Below, piece by piece: positions 11,242 through 21,751 of a DNA stretch of 64,000 nucleotides. The stretch lies in the NCBI GenBank assembly GCA_001695595.3, contig MBPM02000104.1:124001-188000 (forward strand), given 5' to 3'. Positions within the stretch are counted from its first letter, which is position 1. Each line of letters begins with the position of its first letter. Source of the stretch: Plasmopara viticola. Taxonomy: Eukaryota > Oomycota > Peronosporomycetes > Peronosporales > Peronosporaceae. The notes below the pieces were generated by a model that saw nothing but the letters and a program-made list of their open reading frames with translations, did no database searches and was not told the DNA's origin. The translations under genes and the position numbers were made by a program.

Positions 11242-13304
11242 CCAAGAAAACGGCACCGAGTCGAACGAGCATCAAACTTGGATCGTTTCTCTTTGGGAAC
11301 TGAGACGTAAGCATGGCAGCCGAATACCTTCAAATTTGCCAACAAAGGCTTCTTGCCAGTCCACAGTTGAAACGGCGACGCATCATGTTCAACAGCTCGT
11401 GTCGGACATCGGTTGCGAAGAAACGCAGCAGTCAAAACAGCTTTACCCCAATAAGGTTTTGGCAGACCAGCGTGCTCCAGCATACACCGTCCACATTCAA
11501 CAAGTGTACGATTCATGCGTTCTGCGACTCCATTCAGTTGTGGCGTCTATGGTGGCGTAAACTTCTGTATGATGCCACGCTCTGCACAAAACTTAGCGAT
11601 TGTTCCAGAAGTGTACTCGCCACCATTATCACAACAGAGTGATTTAACGCGCATGTTCGTCTGGTTTTCGGCCATCGCAACGAAAGTAGCAAACTTGTCG
11701 GCAATCTCGGACTTGTTTCGTAGCAAGTACACAGCATAGTAATGCGACTTCTCATCGATAAAAGTAGCAAAATAGCACTTGCCACTGAATGTCGCCGTTT
11801 GCATGGGTCCACACACATCGCTGTGAATGACTTCAAGAAGTTTCTTTGCCCGATTGGGTGAAGACTTCATGAAGCTTACCCGCGTCTGTTTGCCAAGAGC
11901 GCATTCTTTGCACAGCTCCCACTTCTTAACAGACTTCAGGTCAATACCTGCTCCACAGCCTTTTGCAACAATAGTCGAAAGACCACCGTGACCAATGTGA
12001 CCTAGTCGAAGGTGCCAGAGGTACGACGTGGTGTCCCCATGGCATCCCAACGAGCTAGTCAAATTGGCCTCGTCTTCAATCATTGGCTTCATGCAGAGCT
12101 TGAACAGCCCCTTTCCCTCACGAGCGCCCAACTTCCAGCGTAGACCTTTTGCTTCAGCAAAGCAGCCGTCGTGCTCAAACGTGACTGGGCCAACATCCTT
12201 TGTAAAGCATCCAACGGAGTACAAATTGCGTGAAAGCTTTGGAATGTGCCAAACGAAGTGAGAACACCCTTCTTCATTCCGCGAGGCGTAAACATCGACA
12301 TAACGACGTCACCCGTTCCCACAGCTTGAACAACGCCATCATCCGCGAGATGCACATCCACTGGGTCGATTCTCTTGTAGTTTCTCATGTACTCTTTCGA
12401 GTATGTCATGTGTTGAGTGGCCCCCGAGTCAACTAGCCACACACAGCTCGACTTGGTGGAATAGGCAGCTTCACCAACCGAGAAAAGATAGTCGCCAGAG
12501 TCGTCATCGTTACTCTGCGCGACACTAGCACGCTGCGGTCGCTGTCGTTCCGCATTGTCACGGATTCGAGCCGGGTACTTGGCAATCCAATGCCCATGCT
12601 CTCCACAATAGTGGCAAGTACTGCTTGCCTTCACTGACGCTTGTCGTCCCTTGCGTCGTCCATTGTCCGCCATTGCAAATGCTTGACCTTGGCCGTGCGC
12701 GGCTCCATCGCCGAGACGTGACGAGTTCCCACGATAAAGAGTCGGCTCTTGACTCGAGTGCCGTGATAAAAAACGCGTACGATTCGCTGAGACTTGCCAA
12801 TAGCGTGATCACAAGGTCGTCCTCGCTAACCGGAGCACCCACAGCGTCGAGCTGCTCCGCCAGCGTCTTCATCTTGTTAATGTGCGCGAGCACATCTTCC
12901 CCTTCATCCATCTTGGCCGTGAAGAAGCGACGACGAAGAAAGAGCTTATTCGCAAGGCTCTTCTTCTCGAAATGTCCCTCAAGCCGCGACCATGCATCGT
13001 GTGCCCCACTCGCCGAACGAACCAACGGCAGCTGCGAGTCCTCCATCGCAAGACAGATGATCGCGAGCGCCTTCCTCGACTTGCGCTTGAACGTATTCTG
13101 GTCCAGCGCAGTAGTCAGGTGTTCCAGCTTGATCTCCCCGCTCACCACTTCCCACAAGTCACGCTCCTCCAGCACCATCTGCATCTTAAATTTCCAAGTG
13201 TGGAAGTTCGTTCCATCGAACTTGTTGATGCGGTTGGTGGTGGAGGCGTCCATGGCAAGGGCGAAGTCGGTGTCGGAGTCAGGGAAGACGGAGCTTGGGC
13301 TCAT
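11242..13304 (-). pseudogene. E2 gag, protease and integrase region
   Basis: The ATG (13302-13304) is inside the primer binding site. The gag core INKFDGTNFHTWKFKMQMVL is followed by a deletion near 12712 that removes about 50 bp relative to E13. The knuckle CHYCGEHGHWIAKYP has Tyr in place of the last Cys (TAC versus TGC in E13). Protease reads VDSGATQHMT. A one-base deletion near 12258 shifts frame in the VWHIPKLSRN segment and is shared with E13. The integrase HHCC and DDE region follows, with TAG at about 11547 inside TPPYTPQLNG. After MNRTLVEC the integrase continues to the E3 insertion site at GYSEH. Confidence 0.9.
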
Positions 13305-13308
13305 AACC

Positions 13309-13584
13309 TGAAGAAGCTCGAGTGTGCACTAGTTGGTAAAATGCAAAGTGAATATAATTAAAAGGTCCTTAGTTCGCAACTACATGCTACCTTTAAGCCA
13401 ATGATTTATCTAAGCCAATCAGAACAACTCACCATCCGGGCGCAATCATCTTCCCATTCCGAAACCGATCTTTTGCCCATCTTGAACCCACTCCCTCAGT
13501 CAGTCATCAACTGATTGCAGATACCGGTACTTACCGATATGTAGTCGCTAATCGAGGCGTTTGTCTGCCAACATCTTCGACAAG
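13309..13584 (-). repeat. E2 5' LTR, right tip lost
   Basis: Family II LTR abutting the primer binding site at 13297-13308. It ends ...CTTCGACAA instead of ...CTTCGACAACA, so the last bases are missing. The next 16 bp (13585-13600) match nothing else I can see and look like junction filler. Confidence 0.88.
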
Positions 13585-13600
13585 AGTCGTATGCTCAACA

Positions 13601-13778
13601 AGACCCACATGATTTATATGTGTACACATATAAATCAGGTAGTAGGAATAAGTTCCGATAGATCAATCACTTTCGAATCTCCCATCTACAGCTCAAGTGT
13701 CTTCTTGGTCAATCGATCAAGAACTCCCTTCGCCTCGCCTTTTTTTTTTCAAGCCTCACTCCGTCGCCACTTCCAACA
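13601..13778 (+). repeat. Fragment of an E1-type LTR, plus orientation
   Basis: 178 bp match the reverse complement of the E1 LTR from its TATA dyad to the terminal CAACA. The upstream third is missing. It is joined directly to E4 RT sequence with no primer binding site, and E4 has a different LTR type, so the junction is a rearrangement rather than an intact element. Confidence 0.85.
13611..13638. repeat. Perfect 28-bp palindrome in the LTR fragment
   Basis: The half-site TGATTTATATGTGT is followed immediately by its exact reverse complement. In E1 the centre reads GTAT instead of GTAC, leaving 12-bp arms. TATAAAT occurs on both strands. Confidence 0.93.
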
Positions 13779-14911
13779 CACAACTGTTTGGAATTGGTCA
13801 AGGCGATTTACGGCCTGAAGCAAGCTTCGCGCGTATGGAACGAGACGTTTGACGAGTTTGTATGCTCGATCGGATTTCAAGTGTCCCATTTCGACCCTTG
13901 TCTGTACATCAAGGTAACGGACGGCAAGTGTGTACTTTTGCTGGTGTACGTCGATGATGTGCTCGTTACCGGCAGCTCGAATGAGCTGATCGCGCGAACC
14001 AAGAGTGATTTGAAGATGCGCTTCGAGATGACGGACAGCGGCAAGTGTGCGTTTGTTTTGGGCATCGAGCTAGTGGACAACGCTGATGGCAGCGTGACAA
14101 TGTGCCAGCGACGTTACGTGGAGGACATTCTCAAGCGTTTTGGAATGGACGACTGCAAGGCTGTGATTAGTCCGACGGACATAAGTTTACGACTTGTTTC
14201 GAGCAATGTAACATCCAAGGTCAACGCTCCATTTCGTGAAGCAGTGGGTGCTCTCATGCACTTGGCAACAGCGACACGTCCAGACATCGCTTTTGCTGTT
14301 GGCTACGTTTCGCGCTTCATGGAGAACCCAAGGCCGAGCACTGGATTGCAGTTAAGCGTATTCTACGCTATCTGCAAGGAACCAAGTCACACGGTCTTTA
14401 CTTCAAGTCTGGCAACAAGGTGGACTTTCTTGGATATTCCGACGCGGACTGGGCTGGAGATCATGCTGACCGCAAGTCGACTTCGGGCTATGTGTATTTG
14501 CTGATGGGTGCTCCTGTAAGCTGGGGAAGCAAGAAGCAGTCAAGTGTGTCGCTGTCTACAAGCGAAGCGGAGTACATCGCGCTAAGTCTTGCGATTCAGG
14601 AAGGCAAGTGGGTGCATCGTCTACTCTGCGAGATTCTAGCTGCAGCGATGGATAAGTCGGACCCCGAGCTAAAGATCATGGAAGACAACCAGTCGTGTAT
14701 CAAGATGACGAAGAATCCGGTAAATCATGGTCGGGCCAAGCACATCGACATCAAGTATCACCACATTCGTAATGAAGTCAAGCGCGGTGAAGTGAAGTTG
14801 GAGTACTGCGAGACTGCGATCATGCTGGCGGACATCATGACGAAAGGGCTGCCAGGACCACGTCATGCCGACCTAATGAAGGCTCTCGGGATTCACGCGT
14901 GCTCGTATTGA
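13779..14911 (+). pseudogene. E4 RT and RNase H (family I), one frameshift
   Basis: The frame opens with [19 protein letters not shown] and includes [11 protein letters not shown] and [18 protein letters not shown] deletion at about 14335, after RFMENPR, shifts frame; RNase H resumes in the next frame with [36 protein letters not shown] and ADIMTKGLPGPRH. The stop TGA (14909-14911) overlaps the start of the polypurine tract. It resembles E17 most closely by eye. Confidence 0.9.
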
Positions 14912-14918
14912 GGGGGAG

Positions 14919-15171
14919 TATTGAAGGTAACCGGTTTCCCTCCGTTTTATTCCGGTTTCCAAGGCTGTCCAATACGAGCGGCTGTCCAACGGTTCAAACA
15001 TACAACGATGACGCCATGGATGGACACACGGACAGGCGCACTCAGGATGATTGCGCCCGGATGGGAAGATGATTGCGCCCAGATGGTAAGCTCTTTTGAA
15101 TGGCTTAGATGTAGCAAGGAGTTGTGAACTAAGGACCAAATTAATAAACTCACTTCCAAATATTCCTTCTC
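14919..15171 (+). repeat. E4 partial LTR (253 bp)
   Basis: A-type variant LTR starting TATTGAAGGTAACCGG after the polypurine tract. It breaks off at ATTCCTTCT, where the next LTR copy starts. An 18-bp deletion between short repeats around GGCTTAGAT distinguishes it from the next copy. Confidence 0.88.
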
Positions 15172-15521
15172 ATTGAAGGTAACCGGTTTCCCTCCGTTTT
15201 ATTCCGGTTTCCAAGGCTGTCCAATACGAGCGGCTGTCCAACGAATCAAACATACAACGATGAGGCCATGGATGGACATTTGGACAGGCGCACTCAGGAT
15301 GATTGCGCCCGGATGGGAAGATGATTGCGCCCAGATGGTAAGCTCTTTTGATTGGCTTAGATAATTGAATGGCTTAGATGTAGCAAGGAGTTGTGAACTA
15401 AGGACCAAATTAACAAACTCACTTCCAAATATTCCTTCTTCTACTCAAGTGTCTTCGCTCCGGTTTTCCTCCGCGCAGACTCTTCGGTTTTTCTCCTTCG
15501 TCCTCTTCAGCTCATTCAACA
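15172..15521 (+). repeat. Second A-type LTR in tandem with the E4 LTR (350 bp)
   Basis: Almost full-length LTR, starting ATTGAAGG (first base lost or changed) and ending CATTCAACA. It matches the E6 LTR (18741-19091) in reverse. The tandem arrangement suggests unequal LTR recombination or a template jump. Confidence 0.88.
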
Positions 15522-16617
15522 ACAGACAGCAGGTTCTTGTTCATGCTTGGAACGTAGAGCGCGTTTGTGATGCGGATGTCGCGGGTTCCGCCGTTGGGCC
15601 AGGCAACTTGCTGCACAACAGTCCCGACTCCCAAAATCTTGGCAGTGTGGCCGTTGGCCACGGTGAGCTCGCCTCCATCGCGCAAGTTGATGTCAACAAA
15701 CTTGCTCTTGTCGTTGCAGATGTGGTGCGTCGCACCACTGTCGATCGCCCATGTGCCTTGGAATTTCTTGCCCGTCGACACTCCACACTCCATGGAGATC
15801 ACAAACGCGACGTAGTCGTAGTCATCGTCGTCGCGCCTCTCAATGTTGTTGGCACCGCGGCCACCTCGACCGCGTCGTGCACCTCTTCGAATCTCATCCT
15901 TCTGCTTGGTCCAGCACTTGTCGATGACGTGCCCCAATTTTCCACAGTAAGAGCAGCGACGAGTTTCGCGCTCGGCATTGAAAGCCTTCGCTGCGTCTTC
16001 GACCTTGATCGCCGCAGTCTTTTCGCCTTGCCGCTTGATGTGCTCGTTCGTGAGCACCTTTACCACGTCTTGCGTCCGCAGCTCCGCATTGCTCATCTCC
16101 AAGTTGAGCACGACATTCTCGTAGCTCTTGGGGAGACTGCGCAACAAGCAGATCGCCACATCCTCGTCCTCCATCTTGGCGCCGATGCTGCTGAGCTTGG
16201 CGCTGATGTTCAGGACCTCGTTGCAATGGTGAAGTACATTGCCGCCTTCTGTCATCTCCATGCTGAATAGCTGACGCTTCAAGTAGATGCGGCCAGCCTT
16301 CTGCGACCCACCGTACAGCGTACGCGAGTCCACGCGACCCAGGCTTCCTCGCAGTCGTCAAGCACATGGTGATAGTCCGCATCCATGTGGAGTAACATCA
16401 GTCCGAACGCGATGTTGCTCGCTTTGACGTACTCGTCCTTGGCCCGGGTGTCCGTGAAGCTTGGCGTCGTCTCTCGGTTCACCATACTCCACACCGACTT
16501 GGTCAGGAACACGCCACGCATGTAGCGGTTCCAAATGGCGTAGTTGTCGCCGTTGAACTTGTCGATGGAGACCTTGGTGGAGACGTCTTGGGCAGAGGAC
16601 ATGGTATTTGGGCTCAT
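15522..16617 (-). pseudogene. E5 gag-protease fragment (family I)
   Basis: The ATG is 16615-16617, inside the primer binding site ([12 protein letters not shown]). The gag core [18 protein letters not shown] runs to AWVAWTRVR, where about four bases are missing near 16325 and the frame shifts. The second frame continues through the knuckle [14 protein letters not shown], an Arg/Gly-rich tail and protease [11 protein letters not shown], stopping where E4 begins. E11 is the closest relative by eye (same knuckle spacer and the motif [11 protein letters not shown] or similar). Confidence 0.88.
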
Positions 16618-16621
16618 AACC

Positions 16622-16960
16622 TAAAGAAAGGCTATGCTGAGGGCTTGATGAAAGACGGAGGTGAGGCAGCCGAAGCGTGAGCGAGGCAGCCGAGGCGAAG
16701 GAAGGAAGTTGGGGGTTGAATGGAAATTCAGAAGTGATTGATTTATCGGAGTTAGTTTGGTTGCTGCTAAAGACACGCAGCAGTGCATCCTATCACTTAG
16801 TGCATCTAATCACAATCATTCCCTACTCGTCCAATCAACCTACTCGTCTAATCATCGTGTGATCGTATTGGACACGTTCGGTCTAACCGGTTAATGGGTA
16901 CAAGTGGTACAGTGTACCCACTGAACCCATAAGACACCGGTGAGCTGTCCACCTGCAACA
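16622..16960 (-). repeat. E5 5' LTR (339 bp)
   Basis: Distinct LTR type: in element orientation it starts TGTTGCAGGTGG and ends CTTTA before the primer binding site, an unusual TG...TA pair. It contains GGTAC/GTACC dyads near its U3 start, as do the E10, E11 and E19 LTRs. Confidence 0.82.
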
Positions 16961-18736
16961 GTTAGTCTGGTGTGCGTATGACACCGTAGTTTGCTGCTCG
17001 ATACCTTCATCTTCGTAGAAAGCTTGAAGCGAGCTTGTTGCAAATTCGCGGGCTCCGTCGTGTCGTACAAACTTGACCTTCTTGCTGAACTGTGTCTGCA
17101 CCATCAAGATGTACTTCTTGACGCATTCCTCGCTTTCGGACTTGGCGCGCAGGCAGAAACCCTTCATACACCCGCTAGCTTCATCCACGATAAGCAAGAG
17201 ATACTTGCTCACGCCGAGAGAGTTTGTCTCCATGGGCCCACAGATGTCAAAGTGGAGCAGCTCAAATGTGTCGTAGCTGCGCTTGTCCTGGTTGCTTGGG
17301 AATGGTTTTTGGACCATCTTTCCTTGCTGACACCCTCGGCATGCACTTGATCCACTTGACTTAATAGGCACGCATGCATCCTTGATCATGTTGGTAGTCA
17401 CCATTTTGCGAAGCACGTCGACTGGAGCATGACCCATACGCGCGTGTAAGTCGACACCACTGTTTCCACGTGTAGTCGCATTTGCCGAGCGCTGAGCCGT
17501 ACGAAGCCAATATAGTCCATCCACAAGATCTGCTGTGGCCACCACTTGATGCGAAGATTTCCGTGCAATGTGCATGTGTGCGCCATCAAACACCACTTTA
17601 AACTTGCCACTTTTGTTGATCTGAGGTACTGATAGCAGGTTCTTGTTCATCATCGGCACGTATAATGCATCCTTGATTTCGATGTCGCGTTCTTTACCAT
17701 CGGACAGAACCACTCGTTCAATGATGGTGCCAACGCCCTTGATCTCGGCCTTGTTGCCGTCAGCCACCGATAGCTCGCCTTTATCTTGCTCATTCAGCAT
17801 GACGAACTTGGCCTTGTTGTTGCAGATGTGATGAGTAGCACCACTGTCAATCGCCCACATCCCTGGCATATTCTTGCCACTTGAAAGTCCACATTCCAGC
17901 GATACAGCGAACGCAACACGGTCGTACTCGTAATCATCATTGGGTCGATAGTAGATATTGTTGGCTCCGCGTCCACGAGCTTGGCCGCCGCGTCGAGCAC
18001 CTCGATTGTCGTCTTTTTGCTTGGTCCAGCACTTCTCCACGGAGTGCCCCAATTTTCCACAGTATGTGCATTGGCGAGACTCACGCTCAGCACTAAATGC
18101 CTTCACCGCATCTTCCGTCTTAACCACCGGAGTCTTTGCACTTTGACGCTTGATATGCTCATTCGTGAGCACTTTCACAACGTCTTGCGTCCGCAGTTCC
18201 GCGTTGCTAATCTCCAAGTTAAGAACAACGTTCTCAAAACTTTTAGGGAGACTCCGCAGCAAGTAGATCGCAACATCTTCATCCTCCATCTTGGCACCAA
18301 TACTGCTGAGCTTGGCGCTGATGTTGAGAACTTCGTTGCAGTGGTGCATGACGTTGTCGCCTTCCGCCATCTCCATACTGAAGAGTTGACGCTTCAAGTA
18401 GATGCGCCCAGCCTTCTGTGATCCACCGTGAAGTGTCTTGATACGCTGCCACGCGACCCACGCTTCCTCGCAGTCATCAACCACGTGATGGTAGTCGGCC
18501 TCCATATGCAAGAGCATCAGACCAAAAGCAACGTTGCTGGTCTTGACATACTCGTCCGCAGCACGTGCGTCGGCGAAGGTCGGAGTCACCTCCCGGTTGA
18601 CTACGTGCCATACCGACTTGGTCAGGAACACGCCACGCATGTAGCGGTTCCACGTGGCAAAGTTGTCGCCGTTGAATTTCTCGATGGCGATCTTGGCCGA
18701 GACGTTGTGCGCAGAAGACATGGTCGTTGGGCTCAT
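16961..18736 (-). pseudogene. E6 gag-protease-integrase, open but truncated
   Basis: From the ATG (18734-18736) inside the primer binding site, 592 codons stay open until the E5 junction. Domains in order: gag core ([12 protein letters not shown]), knuckle [14 protein letters not shown], an Arg/Gly-rich stretch, protease [11 protein letters not shown], integrase HHCC ([16 protein letters not shown]) and the first two catalytic Asp residues ([17 protein letters not shown]). The third catalytic residue, Glu, lies just beyond the break. No internal stop or frameshift is visible, so the copy was probably intact when E5 landed. Confidence 0.9.
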
Positions 18737-18740
18737 AACC

Positions 18741-19091
18741 TGTTGAATGAGCTGAAGAGGACGAAGGAGAAAAACCGAAGAGTCTGCGCGATGGAAAACC
18801 GGAGCGAAGTCACTTGAGTAGAAGAAGGAATATTTGGAAGTGAGTTTATTAATTTGGTCCTTAGTTCACAACTCCTTGCTACATCTAAGCCATTCAATTA
18901 TCTAAGCCAATCGAAAGAGCTTACCATCTGGGCGCAATCATCTTCTCATCCGGGCGCAATCATCCTGAGTGCGCCTGTCCGTGTATCCATCCATGGCGTC
19001 ATCGTTGTATGTTTGAACCGTTGGACAGCCGCTCGTATTGGACAGCCTTGGAAACCGGAATAAAACGGAGGGAAACCGGTTACCTTCAATA
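18741..19091 (-). repeat. E6 5' LTR (351 bp, A-type variant)
   Basis: Reverse-oriented match to 15172-15521. Termini TATTGAAGG...CATTCAACA in element orientation. It includes two copies of the CCGGGCGCAATCAT unit, one slightly altered. Confidence 0.92.
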
Positions 19092-20945
19092 CACATTCCA
19101 CAAGCGTCCGATTCATTCGTTCTGCAACGCCATTTAGCTGGGGTGTGTACGGCGGTGTCAATTTCTGTACAATACCACGCTCTGCACAGAACTTCGTCAT
19201 GGCGCCGTTCACGTATTCTCCGCCATTATCGCAACGAAGTGTCTTGACGCGGCGGCAAGTTTGGTTTTCCGCTAGCGCAACAAATTCTGCAAACTTGTCG
19301 GATACTTCAGACTTGTTTCTGAGCAAGAAGACAACGCAAAAATGCGACTTTTCGTCAACAAATGTAACGAAATAGCGCTTGCCTCCAAACGTTGGTGATT
19401 GCATGGGACTGCACACGTCGCTGTGAATAGTCTCCAACACGTGTTTGGCACGACTTGGGGAGGAGTTCATAAAGCTCACCCGCGTCTGTTTGCCCAGCGC
19501 ACAGCCCTCGCATGTTTCCCACTGAGTAGCTGTCTTGAGGTTGATACCAATTCCATACTTCTTCTTGACAATGGCATCTAGACCGCCGTAACCAATGTGG
19601 CCAGGTCGAAGGTGCCAGAGGTACGACGTGGTGTCCCCATGGCATCCCGACGAACTTGTCACATTGGCTGCGTCAATATTGACAGGCGTCATGCAGAGCC
19701 TGAACAAACCCTTGCCTTCGCGAGCACCAAGCTTCCAACGGACACCTTTAGCTTCGGCAAAACATCCATCGCGCTCAAACGTGACCGGGCCAACATCCTT
19801 CGTAAAGCGTCCAACGGAAAAAAGATTGCGCGAAAGCTTTGGGATGTGCCACACTGGAGTAAGCACACCCTTCTTGAGTCCGCGCGGAGTAGCCATAGAC
19901 ATAACAATGTCACCCGTGCCCACTGCCTGAACCACTCCATCATCGGCAAGATGCACGTCCATCGGTGAGATTGTCTTTTGAATTTCATGTACTCTCGCGA
20001 GTACGTCATGTGCTGCGTCGCACCCGAGTCGACTAGCCACACAGAACTTGACTTGGTGGTACTCCCACCAACCGAAAACAAAAATTCGCCAGAGTAATCC
20101 TCACTCTGCGCGACATTAGCGCGTTGCGTCCTTTGACGCTCTCCATTCTCTCGAATTCGAGCCGGACATTTTGCGATCCAGTGCCCTTGCTCGCCACAGT
20201 AGTGGCAGGTACTCGTGGGCTTCATTGAGACTTGTCGTCCCTTGCGCCGTCCATTGTCCGCTGACACGAATGCTTGCACCTGACCGTGCACGGCTCCATC
20301 GACGCCACCATCGTGTTCCTTGCGCTTCATATCCTCGTGAAGCAGCCGAGACGTCACAAGCTCCCAAGACAGTGAGTCGGCTCTTGACTCCAATGCTGTA
20401 ATGAGAAATGCGAACGACTCACTGAGACTTGCAAGAAGCGTGATCACCAAGTCGTCCTCGCTTACTAAAGCACCAACCGCGTCGAGTTGCTCCGCTAGAG
20501 TCTTCATCTTGTTGATATGCGCGAGCACATCCTCACCTCCTTCCATCTTGGCCGTAAAGAAACGACGACGAAGAAAGAGCTTATTGGCCAAACTCTTCTT
20601 CTCGAAATGTCCCTCGAGCCTTGACCATGCATCGTGCGCACCACTTGACGACCGGACCAGTGGCAGTTGCGAGTCTTCCATCGCAAGACAGATTATCGCT
20701 AGCGCTTTCCGAGACTTCCTCTTGTAAGTCGACTGATCCATCGCATTCGTGCAGTGCTCCAGCTTGATCTCACCACTTGCGACTTCCCACAGGTCCCTCT
20801 CCTCCAGCACCATCTGCATCTTGAACTTCCAGGTGTGAAAGTTGGTGCCGTCGAACTTGTTGATTCGACTTGGCATAGACGCGTCCATGGTGGCGAAGGC
20901 AGAGTCAGAGAAGGGGGAGGCGGAGTCGGCGGGGCTTGGGCTCAT
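19092..20945 (-). pseudogene. E7 gag-protease-integrase (family II), one frameshift
   Basis: The ATG is 20943-20945, in the primer binding site. Gag runs INKFDGTNFHTWKFKMQM through ESRADSLSWELVTSRLLHED to the knuckle CHYCGEQGHWIAKC and protease VDSGATQHMT. A one-base loss near 19985, just after SREYM, shifts frame; integrase continues with VDVHLADDGVVQAVG, HHCC (HLRPGHIGYGG, CEGCALGK) and two catalytic Asp residues (HSDVC, RCDNGGEY), then the Glu in GVAERMNRT. It is cut by the E6 LTR in the TLVECARC motif. The Pro in HLRPGH (usually Leu) is unusual. Confidence 0.9.
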
Positions 20946-20949
20946 AACC

Positions 20950-21212
20950 TGTTGAAAAGGTCGAAGTGAGCACTAGTTGGCAAAATGCAAAGTAAATATA
21001 TTTAATGGTCCTTAGTTCGCAACTACATGCTACCTCTAAGCCAATGATTTATCTAAGCCAATCAGAATGACTCACCATCCGGGCGCAATCATCTTCCCAT
21101 CACGAAACCGATCTTTTGCCCATCTTGAACCCGCTCCCTAAGTCAGTCATCAACTGATTGCAGATACCGGTACTTACCGGTATGAAGTCGCTGGTCGAGG
21201 CGCATTCTTGTC
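20950..21212 (-). repeat. E7 5' LTR, U3 end missing
   Basis: Family II LTR reading TGTTGAAAAGGTCG on the plus strand. It stops at ...CATTCTTGTCAAC and passes into plus-strand E8 RNase H. With 21392-21675 it forms a long inverted pair. Confidence 0.88.
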
Positions 21213-21446
21213 AACATTCGCTACCACTTTGTGCGAGAAAAGGTTGAGGACGGCCAAGTCAACCTTGAGTACATCCCTACGCAAGACATGCTGGCCGACA
21301 TAATGACGAAGCCAATTCCATCCGCGCAGTTCGATGTTCTGCGTTTAAAACTTGGGATACAAGGCGTCGCCGTTGCCGAGTCGAGTGGGAGTGTTGTCGA
21401 AGATGCTGGTGATGATACGCCTCGACCAGCGACTACATATCGGTAA
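21213..21446 (+). pseudogene. E8 RNase H C-terminus reading into its LTR
   Basis: The frame reads IRYHFVREKVEDGQ, then YIPTQDMLADIMTKPIP and LGIQGV. It passes through the polypurine tract (GAGTGGGAG) as ESSGSV and ends with EDAGDDTPRPATTYR about 55 bases into the LTR, exactly as in intact E14. No start codon is present; it is a 5'-truncated piece. Confidence 0.9.
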
Positions 21447-21675
21447 GTATCGGTATCTGCAATCAGTTGATGACTGACTGAGGGAGCGGGTTCAAGATGG
21501 GCAAGTGATCGGTTTCGGGATGGGAAGATGATTGCGCCCGGATGGTGAGTTGTTCCGATTGGCTTATATAAATCATTGGCTTAGAGGTAGCATGTAGTTG
21601 TGAAGTAAGGACCTTTCTTTTAAATATATTCACTTTGCATTTTGCCAACTAGTGCTCACTTCGACCTTTTCAACA
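21392..21675 (+). repeat. E8 3' LTR (284 bp, family II)
   Basis: Starts TGTTGTCGAAG and ends CTTTTCAACA, canonical TG...CA. It is inverted relative to 20950-21212 with clear but imperfect identity. Confidence 0.92.
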
Positions 21676-21751
21676 CAAGTGAGCGAACGTACTCATCATA
21701 AGTCTCGTTCCATAATCGCGAAGCTTGCTTGAGACCATAGATCGCCTTCAG
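21676..21751 (-). pseudogene. E11 RT fragment left of E9
   Basis: 76 bp read [20 protein letters not shown] on the minus strand. The sequence joins, across the E9 insertion, the FDCVELL sequence that ends at 31068; the shared TTCAG (21747-21751 and 31063-31067) is the E9 target duplication. Its left edge is the E8 LTR. Confidence 0.9.

Larger units (their letters stand above)
1..13584 (-). mobile_element. E2: family II copia element, split by two younger insertions
   Basis: E2 runs off the left edge of the window. Its pieces are 1-80 (RNase H), 4700-6333 (linker, RT, RNase H), 11242-13308 (gag, protease, integrase) and the 5' LTR 13309-13584. E1 sits between the first two pieces with a 5-bp duplication CCACT (76-80 and 4700-4704). 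E3 sits between the second and third with CCAAG (6329-6333 and 11242-11246). Rejoining the flanks restores family II protein order without a gap, which proves the nesting. The primer binding site is 13297-13308. E13 (36011-38912) is a close sister copy. Confidence 0.93.
13779..15521 (+). mobile_element. E4: 5'-truncated family I element, plus strand
   Basis: It starts abruptly inside RT ([13 protein letters not shown]) and keeps RNase H, the polypurine tract (14911-14918) and two LTR copies in tandem, 14919-15171 (partial) and 15172-15521. The right end is followed by ACAGA and then minus-strand E5 protease sequence, so E4 was inserted into E5. Its left partner is gone. Confidence 0.88.
15522..16960 (-). 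mobile_element. E5: family I element, 5' part only
   Basis: Gag and the start of protease (15522-16617), primer binding site 16610-16621 and a 5' LTR (16622-16960) remain. The left side is cut by E4 at the conserved NLLSVP motif. The right side abuts E6 integrase, with a presumed target duplication GTTAG (16961-16965) visible on this side only. Confidence 0.87.
16961..19091 (-). mobile_element. E6: family I element, 5' part, host of E5
   Basis: Gag to mid-integrase (16961-18736), primer binding site 18729-18740 and 5' LTR 18741-19091. It is truncated on the left by the E5 LTR within the integrase HQTNGTAER motif. Right of the LTR, family II integrase of E7 resumes at CACAT, so E6 was inserted in E7. 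Confidence 0.88.
19092..21212 (-). mobile_element. E7: family II element, 5' part, host of E6
   Basis: Gag to mid-integrase (19092-20945), primer binding site 20938-20949 and a 5' LTR truncated in its U3 (20950-21212). The LTR breaks into plus-strand E8 sequence. The first 120 or so codons and the LTR are the closest relatives of E14. Confidence 0.87.
21213..21675 (+). mobile_element. E8: 3' tip of a plus-strand family II element
   Basis: About 180 bp of RNase H C-terminus followed by the polypurine tract and a complete LTR (21392-21675). The next five bases, CAAGT, begin minus-strand E11 RT, so E8 was inserted into E11 and its 5' part has been lost. Confidence 0.87.
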
